A stretch of 64,000 nt of DNA. Origin: Gautieria morchelliformis (Eukaryota > Basidiomycota > Agaricomycetes > Gomphales > Gomphaceae). The position numbers were made by a program, and so were the translations under genes. Location: the NCBI GenBank assembly GCA_015179125.1, contig WHVA01000196.1:124001-188000 (forward strand), read 5' to 3'. Under the pieces are notes generated by a model. It was not told where the DNA came from. It did no database searches and saw only the letters and a program-made list of their open reading frames with translations. Below, in pieces: positions 55,342 through 64,000 of this stretch (within the stretch, counting starts at the first letter, position 1; every line of letters starts with the position of its first letter).

Positions 55342-56401
55342 TGTTATGATATACGCAATTATTTTATTCTAAGTCATCTATGTACACAAAGAGGCTAATA
55401 AAAGAAAGAAAGACAAATGACCAAAAAGAATAGGAACGACATTTATGATGGACATCGACACAGATGACAGATACATGACATTACGAACAGCTATCTTATC
55501 TACAGATTAGATAAGATACAGAGATATGGGTGTCGACCACGTGCGGTCGATCAGAGACAGCGTACCTATCGACTGATGGCATCAGCCATGATGTCGACAG
55601 GTGCCAGGCCACAGGCACTGAGGAGGTGTGGGCACCACATGCCACAGAGGAGTGTAGACTGTGCAGGAGCACCGGACATTGTGGAGTGGCTTCAGAATGT
55701 TATCCATAATACGTGTACTCAATTAGCTGCCCCACAGAAGAGGCACAGAGACAGCGGGCGCATCACCAAGCCTAGCATTTATGCTAGGCAGGAGAGATTT
55801 AATTTCCATTCTCTATTGAACTCCTTTACACGACCAGCTGACTACTATCTTGACACCATGTAGACAGGGGCTTTGTATAATAGGTACAAGACTCTATTCC
55901 AAAGCTTAAACAACCCTGATACTATCCCCATCACTCCCATGACTTTATGACTATAATTAGTCACCCCTCTAGTTACAAGTAGTTTTTCAACCCATTGACT
56001 CACTATATCGAACACTAGTAGTTACCACTAGTATAGTATAAATAGCTACTACGAATGTATGAACAAATCATCCAGAATCAACTGTTTCACCCCTTGAAGT
56101 CACTGTAGTCTTGTTTGATAGCTACAGGACTTAGGTCTCGATAGTTTACTCCAATTCTTCATTGAGAGTTCACTATTACTGTTTACTCTAGATTACCTCA
56201 AAAGTGAAGCCTTTTGACTTAGTTATTCCTTAGATCGACACCATTTTCTCGTCGACATGGTCACGTGACCTCCATCCATCAGTGCCGGACGCGTCTCGAG
56301 AGGCTTAGTCAGCACACATGAGAGGGACAAATATAGCGGTCCCAACCGCTGAGCAATGGAGATTGTTTGCTAAAGGTACCACTAATATTTTAATCATAAA
56401 A
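55342..56401 (+). mobile_element. 1.06-kb LTR-like unit, copy 2
   Basis: TGTTATGAT...ATCATAAAA with its own 5-bp duplication TGATT (55337-55341 and 56402-56406). It is collinear with 47602-48663 and highly similar by eye. Same orientation, but the separate duplications show that the two are independent insertions, not the two LTRs of one element. Confidence 0.78.
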
Positions 56402-57763
56402 TGATTCACTCACAGTGCACAACGACCTGACCATAATCACAAGTGTTTTCTGTGGTGAAGACCTTTCTGGCCACCAAAGGTTCTGCAAGTTGCAGAGCCT
56501 TGGGTGGCCAGCAAGGTCTTCACCACAGCAGTCCCAGGAGAGTGGTATGTCCCTGTTGACAATTGGATGGATGTCAATGAAGAATAAGCACTTTCCCCAT
56601 TCCCTCTTGCCTTCTGACCAAGTTCAGAGTGATCATATGGATGTTGATGATGAGGATGTCGACTGTTCCCTCAAGATTCTGAGGATATCGGTCATCTTGA
56701 AGATGCTCCATATGACCTCAGAGTCAGGTTGCGGATCCGGGAACAGCATTGCTGATTTCCAATTGCATTGGTAATTGATAGGTATAATCAATTATTGCAC
56801 TGAACGAACGGCATCTAACTTCATTCAAAGTCCCCAGAGCCTCACTGGGAAGTGTCACTGTCAAGTGCTTGGGAGCGACCATCAGTACACATTCCTGCTA
56901 CCAGAGTCGATGGGTGCAAACTACCCCTAGACCAATGCTTGGGCACCGCTCTCATCAAGCATTAGCAACTGCCATTGGCAATACAACTACTCAAATATTT
57001 GAAGACTTGAAAACCCTCACACTCAGGGTACACGAATATGAATTCTTGTCTTGTTGTGGCTTTCACCTGGAGAGCAGCGCACTTTCATCCACTGGCTTTT
57101 CCAGGAAAGCAGTACGACACTTACAACCATCGTGCTAGGTTCGTGGATGGTTTGGCATTTGCAAACCGCCCAGGCAAGAACTGGAGAGTCCTATTGTGAG
57201 CTTGAACTGCTCTCGCACCAAGGCCTTTGGTGGGGCATTGAGAATATGGAGGAGATACCAGCATCCCCCACATTTTCAATGCAGATCCCCGGCTGCATGA
57301 CTGGAAAGGAATGCTGAGCAGCATTTTCAATGAAGAACATGGGTGCAGGTGAGAGAAACTCCAGCAGGTGCTCAGGCCATGCTTGAGCTGTTTGTCCACA
57401 TTAACACATGAAGGGTATATGCAGTTTGGTATGACAGTCTGAGCTTCCTTCTTGAAATGTATCTCTAGCTCAGAGTAGTACGGCAGGCGATATAGTAGTA
57501 GCACTGATAATAATCATGTCGTTCTATTCTTGAATATTCAAGGCATTATAGAATGGTTGCATCCATGCTGTACATATGCCATACACCGTAGTATTGATAC
57601 ACATGGTATTAGATTACACAAAGCTCAACTGTGATGGCAATAGTGTTTTCCAGGCTCAGTCCCAGCTCAAAAGCCATGGCTCATGCCCGGCTTGGCCAGT
57701 CCCGGCTCACTCAATTTCAGGGCCGAAACTGATGCCAAAGTCCCATCCCAGCTCCATCCAGGC
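56402..57763. other. Unassigned DNA with weak coding-like blocks
   Basis: It holds a 79-nt palindrome (56450-56528) and plus-strand blocks such as QYDTYNHRARFVDGLAFANR, PGKNWRVLL and NADPRLHDWKGMLSSIFNEE (57100-57340), which read like one protein broken by a stop. I do not recognise it. It could be a decayed host gene or transposon gene. Confidence 0.4.
56450..56528. repeat. 79-nt palindrome with a one-base loop
   Basis: CTGTGGTGAAGACCTT on the left pairs with AAGGTCTTCACCACAG on the right, and pairing continues to the centre TCTGCAA-G-TTGCAGA, with only about three mismatches in 39 pairs. Confidence 0.92.
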
Positions 57764-58295
57764 TGTAAGGACCCAGCCTTTGGCCGGGTACTTACCGGTA
57801 CAACCTTTCTTCCGAGCCCAAGCCTTGTGATACTTGTGCCCGAGTACTCGTAATTTTAAGCCCGAGCCCGAGCCTGAGCCTGAGCTCATCTGTGACCTTG
57901 ATCCCATGCCCGAATCCCCTTAGTTGGTGATCCCATTCCATCATGCATCATTTGTATATTGACCTCACTCTGATTCCCCGTATATGCTCACCCCTGACCC
58001 TTACCCTCGCCCGTATATAAACCCCCTGTATGCATTCCTATTCTTCAGTCTGAAAATCAACTATCGTACTCTTTGATCCTTAGCTAGTTTCTAAGTCTTT
58101 GCCTCTTAAGCCAAACCTCGCCTCTTATTCATTTACCTCTGAAGTTGGGACTCGTACGTAGGGTCTACGCAGCACATAAGCTGAAGCCAAGTCCCTCTCC
58201 GACCTCCCTATCAGAACCTCGCTTCGTAACCTCAGACCTTACCTCGGGTTTTGCCCCCGAGCTTGGTCAACCTTACAAAGGATTGTATCGTAACA
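57764..58295 (+). mobile_element. 5' LTR of the Gypsy element
   Basis: TGTAAGGACCCAGCC...ATCGTAACA, 532 bp, same family as the solo LTR at 45065-45606. It contains a TATA-like CGTATATAAACC (about 58010). It is the 5' LTR because gag follows it in the same orientation. Confidence 0.9.
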
Positions 58296-58505
58296 CTATT
58301 TTCAGACTGATTACACCCTACGTATCCCTTTTCTTCACTAGGTCCATGATGACTCATTCCTGCACCCTTCAGGGTATCTCAGAACAACGACGCTTCTCCA
58401 AGGACGCCGACGATTCACCACCATCCCCGGGCATACCCCTTGCGGACCCCGCCGAGCCTAGTAATAAAGGCAAAGGTAGGGCTAACTCCAGTGACCCTTC
58501 AGGTG

Positions 58506-59300
58506 ATCCAGTCGAGGTACACACAGACGACACCTTCCATAATCATATCTCCGAAAACATCATTCATCATGGTCTGGAAGGTTGCCGGGCTGTTTGTAAG
58601 GCCGAAGAACATGACCCGAGGTTTGAACAGGCCTCTGTTCATCCAGAAAGCAGCCTTCCACTCATCCCCTTCCCGAATACGGACATTGTTGAACCCCCAT
58701 CGGACATGCAGCTTTGTAAAGTACTTCACCCCTCGGAGTTGGTTGATGAGTTCGGAGATGAGGTGGATCAGATACTGGTTCTTGATTGTGATCATGTTCA
58801 AGGCTCGGTAATCTTGGACAAGCTGGAGGGACCCATCCTTCTTTTTGATGAAGAAGACCGGGGATGCCATAGGGGACTTAGACGGGGTGATCCTCCCAGT
58901 ATGGAGGTTTTCCCGCAGGAAGTCGTCCAGGTCAATCTGCTCCCAGGGGGAGAGCGGGTACACCTTGCAGTTCATCGGCTTGGATCCGGGCTCAAGTTTG
59001 ATCACATGGTCCCAGACCTTGCAAGTTGGCAGAGTGTCAAAGGATTTCTTGGTGAAGACCTCTTCGAATTCCCGCAGGTACTCCAGGATGTGTGCCTTGG
59101 CTTTGGTGTACTTCTGGGAAGCCTCGGCAAGGCGTTGAGATGTCCTGGTTGCTGCTCGGATAAACTCGGGTTCAGGCTCTGGGGGTAAGTCCACATAGAG
59201 TAAGTGGTCTCCCTGTTGAAGCAGGCTTGCAAGATGGGCTTGTTAGGGGTCTGTGGCTTCCGAGGGGCCCTCCTTGGCTTCATCATCTGAGCCATCTACT
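58506..59300 (-). mobile_element. Reverse-oriented Gypsy reverse transcriptase piece inside another Gypsy element
   Basis: Minus-strand frame reads KSPMASPVFFIKKKDGSLQL, VQDYRALNMITIKNQYLIHL and MFFGLTNSPATFQTMMNDVF, then VVCVYLD, a chromovirus-like reverse transcriptase that ends at the palm motif, with a protease-proximal part upstream (FTKKSFDTLPTCKVWDHVIK). Both ends lie in the gag of the plus-strand element. No LTR accompanies it, so a secondary rearrangement or a repair-patch insertion is likelier than retrotransposition. Confidence 0.85.
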
Positions 59301-61427
59301 CGGACTCAATGGAACGATGCAGCCCTCCCACACTTTGCGTATAAGGGCCTGGCCAAACGAATCAAGGACGACCTACTTCACTTCCCTTGATTTCGCAGCC
59401 TCGCCGAGCTTAGTAGCTTCACGCTGGAATGCGGCAGCCGTTACTGGGAGCGTAAGGAATATGATGCTATGGCCAATGGTCATAGCTCCCAGCCTGTGCG
59501 CACCACTAATCAGTCCAGCAGCAATGCCACTAACCACAATCAGTCTTCCAGTGGTTCTAACAACAACAAGAAGCACAAGAAGACCAACAACAACAGCAAG
59601 GGTTCCAACAGCAACTCCTCAAACAACAAAAGCCAGCCCAACATCTCGAGCAAGCTCGGGAAAGACGGAAAACTGCTTCCCAACGAACACCAACGTCAGA
59701 TTGACCAAGGCCTCTGCCTGCTCTGTGGCACCAAAGGCCACATAGTCAAGGACTGCCTGAAGAACAAGTCTACCAATGGTAGTGGTTCTAAAGGTCGGGC
59801 AACGAAGACCTCTAATGAGGGGGACTTTGGCCTCTACAGAGGTGAAAAAACAAGTAGCAACCTCAGAACTACACGATCCAAGGATTGCGGTAACCTCACC
59901 TGTGTGCTCAGACTCAGTGCCACTTCTCATTCATTGTCCAAATATTCCCTCAATGTAGATCTGACCTTGCCTTCACTTCCCAACGTCTCTTTTGTTGCAT
60001 TAGTTGACTGCGGGTCTTCTGATTGTTTATTGAGTCCAAATTTGTCCAGAAGTACTCTATGCCTGCTTATCCTGTCTCTCTTATACCCTTGAAACTATTT
60101 GACGGTAGTACTAACACTACCATTATCCAAGCTCTAGACCTCTGTATCTGCTTTCTGACTGGCAAACAACAATGGGTTACCTTCTACATAACCTCGCTCG
60201 ACTCGAGTTGCTCGGTGGTACTTGGCCACAACTGGCTCACCCGCTACAATCCGTCAATTGACTGGGTATTGGGCAGTATTACTTTCAAGACAATCGATTT
60301 GACTGCAACTCCAGCAACCATGGCAACTTCAGCCCGCTCAGCTTCGGCTCCGACCTTGACTTCGCTTAGGGCATCTTCACCCCCACCTTCAACCCCGCCT
60401 CAGACCTCGCCTCTGAAGTTGCAAGCACCACTCATTTCCCTAATCAATGTACCTGCTTTTCTGCGTGCATCCAGGTTATAAGGATCCGAAGTGTTTCAGC
60501 TCAACCTGGCATTGCCTGAGCTCCTTGCCCAAGGAGCAACCTTGGGAGAAGGCTCCCCCGAGCTTTCTGAGAACATTAGACAACATGTTCCCAAAGTATA
60601 TCACGAATTTGCAGATGTGTTCAGCAAAGCACACGCTGACACTCTAGCTCCCCACCGAACACATGACATCAAGATCAACCTCGAAGAAGGGACCTCGCCA
60701 CCTATCGGTCCTATCTACTCCCTCTCCGCTTCGGAACTTAAGGCACATCGCAAGTTCATTGACAAGCATTTGAACATCGGTTTGATCTGACCTTCACGCT
60801 TGCCCCATGGTGCACCGGTATTGTTTGTCCACACAAAAGATGGCTCACTTTGGTTGTGTGTTGATTTCCGAGGTTTAAACAAAATCTCGAAAAAGGATCG
60901 GTATCCATTGCCATTGATTGCTGACTTACTTGATGCTCCAAAGAACCCTCACATCTATATGAAGATTGACCTTCGTCATGCTTACCACCTCGTAAGAGTG
61001 GCCGAGTGCAACAAATGGAAAACCGCCTTCAGGGCTCTCTATGGGTCTTTTGAATGGTTGGTTATGCCATGTGGTCTCACTAGCGGCCCTGCTGCTTTCC
61101 AGAGGTTCATGAACGAGATTTTCACCGACATTTTGGATGTCTGTGTGGTGGTATCTTGGATGACATTCTAATCTATTCTAGTGACCCCTCCAAACATGTT
61201 GAACATGTCAAGGAAGTCCTGCGATGACTACAACTCAACAACCTCTTTGCAAAGGAGGATAAGTGTGAATTTGATTGTGACTTGGTTGAATTTCTCGGTT
61301 ACATCCTCTCTCATGAGGGCCTCACTATGGCGGACGATAAGGTAAAGGTCATTCAAGACTGACCTGAACCTTGCAAAGTTCGCAACATCCAGTCCTTCCT
61401 CGGTTTCGCCAATTTCTACCAACATTT

Positions 61428-61704
61428 TGTTGGGTGCATTTATGCTCCTGCACCAAAATCAAGCATAATGTATTCTATTTATTGTATGGTGTTTCAATCT
61501 CTTCTCACATTGTTCTTGTACCATGCATTCACTTCTCTGATTATTTTCGAAAATTTCAAGTCACTCCCTATCTCTCCATTTCATTTTGTTATTTCTATTT
61601 TCACAAGCGGCTGCCCCCTGCGGAGTTTGAAATGACTTCGACGCGCGAGCTCTTGAGCGCTAAAGGGCCAGGTGCACGTGTATGCCTTCTGAGACAGGAT
61701 AGTG
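61428..61704 (+). mobile_element. Copia-type LTR, first part, interrupted by a related Copia element
   Basis: It starts TGTTGGGTGCATTTATGC inside the Gypsy reverse transcriptase and follows the family sequence to GAGACAGGATAGTG at 61704, where the Copia element begins. The remainder should lie beyond the window on the far side of that element. Confidence 0.9.
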
Positions 61705-62213
61705 TGTTGAGGACAGGAATTATAGGCAGTAGGAATGGACTTCTTGCTCAAAAGAATAGACTAGAAATTACTAGAAATTAATTCACTCTCTCAGTGAATT
61801 TAGTTGTCACTATATAAATATATTATACACTACCTAGAAATTAATTCACTACAGAGGATTTCTAGGTCAATAAATCGAAAGAATGCTAGACTAATTTACT
61901 TGCCTCTCTCAGTGAATTTAGTTGTCACTGAGAGAGGGGGAAATTGTTTCACTGCGCATGTACTACTATCCGGCCCTTTAGCGCCCAAGAGCTCGCGCGT
62001 CGAAGTCATTTCAGACTCCGCTGGGTGCAGCCGCTTGTGAAAGTAGGAATAACAAAATGAAATAGAGAGACAGGGAGTGAGTGGAAAATTTCGAAAATAA
62101 CCAGAGAAATGGATGCATGATACAAGAACAACATGAGAAGAAATTGAGAAAGCACACAACAAATTGGATATATTATGCTTGATTTTGGTGCAGGAGCATC
62201 AATGCACCCAACA
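61705..62213 (-). mobile_element. 3' LTR of the Copia element (509 bp)
   Basis: On the minus strand it starts TGTTGGGTGCATTGATGC and ends TGTCCTCAACA. It shares the 5' third and the CTCTCTCAGTGAC...CACTGAGAGAG hairpins with the solo LTRs at 1-466, 5423-5911 and 48803-50486, but its 3' half differs, so it is a distinct subfamily. It anchors the Copia assignment of the solo LTRs. Confidence 0.92.
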
Positions 62214-62226
62214 CGCCCCCTCAAGC

Positions 62227-63990
62227 TTAATATATTCCGATTTGCTCGTTGAGGATCTTCACTCTAGGACTAGAAAGTCCTTTGGTGAGGATATCTGCCA
62301 ACATTTGTTCGGTTGGCAAATAAACGAGCTTGGCTTGTTGATTTTTGATTATATCTCGAAGGAAATATAATCTGATGTCGAAATGTTTGGTTCTCGTGTG
62401 TTGTTGAGTGCCATATGTGATGGCAATGGCTGATTGATTGTCTGAATAAATTTTGATGGGTCTGTTTAGTGGTTGGAATATTTCAGAAATAAAATGGCGC
62501 ATCCAGAGAGCCTCTTTGCCCGCATGGGTCAGGGCGACGAATTCGGCTTCAGTTGATGAGAGGGCTACTATCGACTGTTTCTGGCAATTCCATGAAACAG
62601 TGCCTCCATCAATCTGAAATAAGTATGCCGAATACGAACGCCTATGACTCTGTGAACCCCAATCTGCATCTGAATACCCCATCAAGCCGTCTCGATTTCT
62701 TCCAAGTGTGAGCTTGTAATGCTTCGTGCCTTTCAAATATTTGAAGACACGTTTGACTGCATTCCAATGTGTGCCACCTGGACTTTCGAGGAATTGTGAA
62801 AGCAATGACACCGCAAATGCAATGTCAGGTCGAGTGGCTACAGCTGCCCACATCAGTGATCCTATGGCTTGCCTGTATGGAAACTTCGACATGGCTTTCT
62901 TGCCTCTCTCTGTAGAAGGACACTGGTCTTTTGATAATTTAACAGCTGGATCAAGGGGCGTAGCGTAAGTTTTTGCATCTTCGAGATTGAATTTTTTGAT
63001 GATCTTCTCGATGTATGCAGGTTGTGAAATTGCAATAGTTTTCTTCTGCCAGTCTCTTTCGATTTTGAGATTCAATAGCCAATGAATCTCGCCTAGATCT
63101 TTCATACTGAAGACCTGAGCAAGATCTCGTTTGACTTCGTCCAGGACTGACTGATTCTCAGCTGTGATGGTGAGATCATCCACAGCTGTTGCAATGATCA
63201 CATGCCCCTTTCCGCCACGTCTATAAAATACAGCCCCATCTGTGGCTGACGTAGTGAATCCTAATTTGTGGAATTCACCACTTAGACGTTTGTACCATTC
63301 CCTTCCAGATTGTTTGAGGCCATAAAGTGCTTTCTTCAAAAGTAGCACTTCGTCTTTGTCTCCAGACTCATATCCATACGGCTGCTTCATGTAAATAGGT
63401 TCAGGCAGTGTAGCATTGAGGTATGCATAGTCCACGTCCATTTGATGGATAGGCCAGTCATTCCTAGCAGCAATGGCGCATATGATCCGTAGGGAGGATA
63501 ACCGAGCAACAGGTGAGTATGTCTCATCATATTCGACTCCAAACTTCTGCGTGAAGCCTTGGGCGACCATTCTCGATTTAGGCATTATTGGTTTCCCTTC
63601 TGGATTACGCTTCCAAAGGTAGACCCATTTATTACCGACAATATTGGCTCCAGGAGGTGGTTTGGCTCGTTCCCACACTCCCTTGTCGATTAGGGCCTCA
63701 TACTCTTTGTCCATTGATTTCTTCCATATAGGATTATTCAGAGCTTCGTCTGCATTGCTAGGTTCAATTTGACTCAAATCCGGCGCCTTGTTATTGTTTT
63801 GACCGTCGGTTAGAAACGCACTGATGGCACACTCATAGCTACTGATGCCATCAATCTCGGAGGATAATTCTTGGTCGAATAAAACTTCTTTATGGTCCTC
63901 AACGTCCTCGTAAGCTAGCGTAGTCATATGTGCGCCAGCTTGTCTCTGGGTTTGAGATCTTGTTACGGGACCTGATGGGGCCGGCTGCAC
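62227..63990 (-). CDS. Copia polyprotein, reverse transcriptase and RNase H part
   Basis: One 587-codon minus-strand frame with Copia reverse transcriptase motifs in order: VWERAKPPPGANIVGNKWVY, RMVAQGFTQKFGVEYDETYS, VARLSSLRIICAIAARNDWP, HQMDVDYAYLNATLPEPIYM, YGLKQSGREWYKRL, VIIATAVDDLTITAEN, then RNase H GYSDADWGSQSHRRSYSAYL, SSTEAEFVALTHAGKEALWM and KIYSDNQSAIAITYG, TKHFDIRLYFLRDII, ending ADILTKGLSSPRVKILNEQI. The polyprotein is made from full-length element RNA and copies it in virus-like particles. The protein continues upstream past the window edge (linker RSQTQRQAG), where integrase and gag are expected. Confidence 0.95.
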   Translation of the reverse strand: MQPAPSGPVTRSQTQRQAGAHMTTLAYEDVEDHKEVLFDQELSSEIDGISSYECAISAFLTDGQNNNKAPDLSQIEPSNADEALNNPIWKKSMDKEYEALIDKGVWERAKPPPGANIVGNKWVYLWKRNPEGKPIMPKSRMVAQGFTQKFGVEYDETYSPVARLSSLRIICAIAARNDWPIHQMDVDYAYLNATLPEPIYMKQPYGYESGDKDEVLLLKKALYGLKQSGREWYKRLSGEFHKLGFTTSATDGAVFYRRGGKGHVIIATAVDDLTITAENQSVLDEVKRDLAQVFSMKDLGEIHWLLNLKIERDWQKKTIAISQPAYIEKIIKKFNLEDAKTYATPLDPAVKLSKDQCPSTERGKKAMSKFPYRQAIGSLMWAAVATRPDIAFAVSLLSQFLESPGGTHWNAVKRVFKYLKGTKHYKLTLGRNRDGLMGYSDADWGSQSHRRSYSAYLFQIDGGTVSWNCQKQSIVALSSTEAEFVALTHAGKEALWMRHFISEIFQPLNRPIKIYSDNQSAIAITYGTQQHTRTKHFDIRLYFLRDIIKNQQAKLVYLPTEQMLADILTKGLSSPRVKILNEQIGIY

Positions 63991-64000
63991 TTGTTGTTGA

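Larger units (their letters stand above)
57764..61427 (+). mobile_element. Gypsy element, 5' LTR to reverse transcriptase, broken and interrupted
   Basis: A fossil element. Parts: 5' LTR (57764-58295); start of gag (about 58345-58505); a reversed piece of another Gypsy element (58506-59300); rest of gag with an asparagine/serine-rich stretch and a knuckle CLLCGTKGHIVKDC (59300-59770); protease-like LVDCGSSDCLL (about 60000); reverse transcriptase (60640-61170: [54 protein letters not shown]); then QSFLGFANFYQHF, where a Copia-type LTR was inserted (61428). RNase H, integrase and 3' LTR would lie beyond the window. It has a few breaks. Confidence 0.88.
61705..64000 (-). mobile_element. Ty1/Copia element, 3' part (runs off the window)
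   Basis: Minus-strand element: polyprotein end, a purine-rich tract (AAGCTTGAGGGGGCG) and the 3' LTR (62213-61705). Within the window the coding part looks whole, so this is probably the youngest retroelement here. It inserted into an LTR of its own wider family (61428-61704), itself inside a Gypsy element. The 5' part and 5' LTR are outside the window. Confidence 0.93.

Noticed and set aside
47602-56401. The two 1.06-kb units as 5' and 3' LTRs of one 8.8-kb element
   Set aside because: Each has its own 5-bp duplication, and the intervening DNA has other insertions but no gag-pol, primer site or polypurine tract.

Overview
The window looks like a repeat-rich stretch of a filamentous basidiomycete genome, probably Agaricomycetes. 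The reasons are short GT-AG introns (about 50-70 bp), a C2 - helical - NACHT - WD40 NLR gene with near-identical WD40 repeats, a fungal glutathione transferase, non-LTR retrotransposons carrying an RNase H domain, chromodomain Gypsy elements, Ty1/Copia elements and hAT transposons. The species call is inference. No rRNA, tRNA or CRISPR array was found.

Left block (1-11784): a stack of nested transposons. The oldest layer is a broken non-LTR element (LINE-A), present as 467-826, 3165-3628 and 10685-11784. It was interrupted by a 2.3 kb LTR-like unit (827-3159, which itself carries a Gypsy-type solo LTR at 2107-2600), by a Copia-type solo LTR at the left edge, and by a nearly full-length second non-LTR element (LINE-B, 3629-10673). 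LINE-B in turn carries a Copia-type solo LTR (5423-5911). Target-site duplications identify nearly every insertion. The poly(A) end of LINE-A abuts the first coding residues of a glutathione transferase gene.

Host-gene block (11785-29139): a damaged GST, exons of an unrecognised minus-strand gene, an NLR fragment that stops just before its P-loop, a GC-rich stretch with unrecognised reading frames, and a large diverged inverted repeat (arms about 16.75-18.24 and 19.41-20.93 kb). About 3 kb of unassigned DNA follows. The block ends with a nearly complete multi-exon NLR (24160-29139) with eight 43-residue WD40 repeats, one frameshift and one insertion.

Central block (29678-43900): a full-length minus-strand non-LTR element (LINE-C, 29832-37496) interrupted by a 1.27 kb LTR-like unit, a decayed hAT transposase, a third copy of the 1.27 kb unit, a 5'-less chromodomain Gypsy element with its 3' LTR, and a scrap of Copia pol.

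Right block (44128-64000): an unrecognised minus-strand multi-exon gene with a solo LTR inside it; two 1.06 kb LTR-like units, each with its own target-site duplication; a 1.19 kb hAT element inside a solo LTR; a foldback element; a cluster of twelve TGAGTCA sites; a 79-nt palindrome; and a Gypsy element. The Gypsy element is interrupted by a Copia-type LTR, which is interrupted by a related Copia element that runs off the window. The clearest host functions are xenobiotic conjugation (GST) and intracellular recognition (NLR); neither gene looks fully intact.
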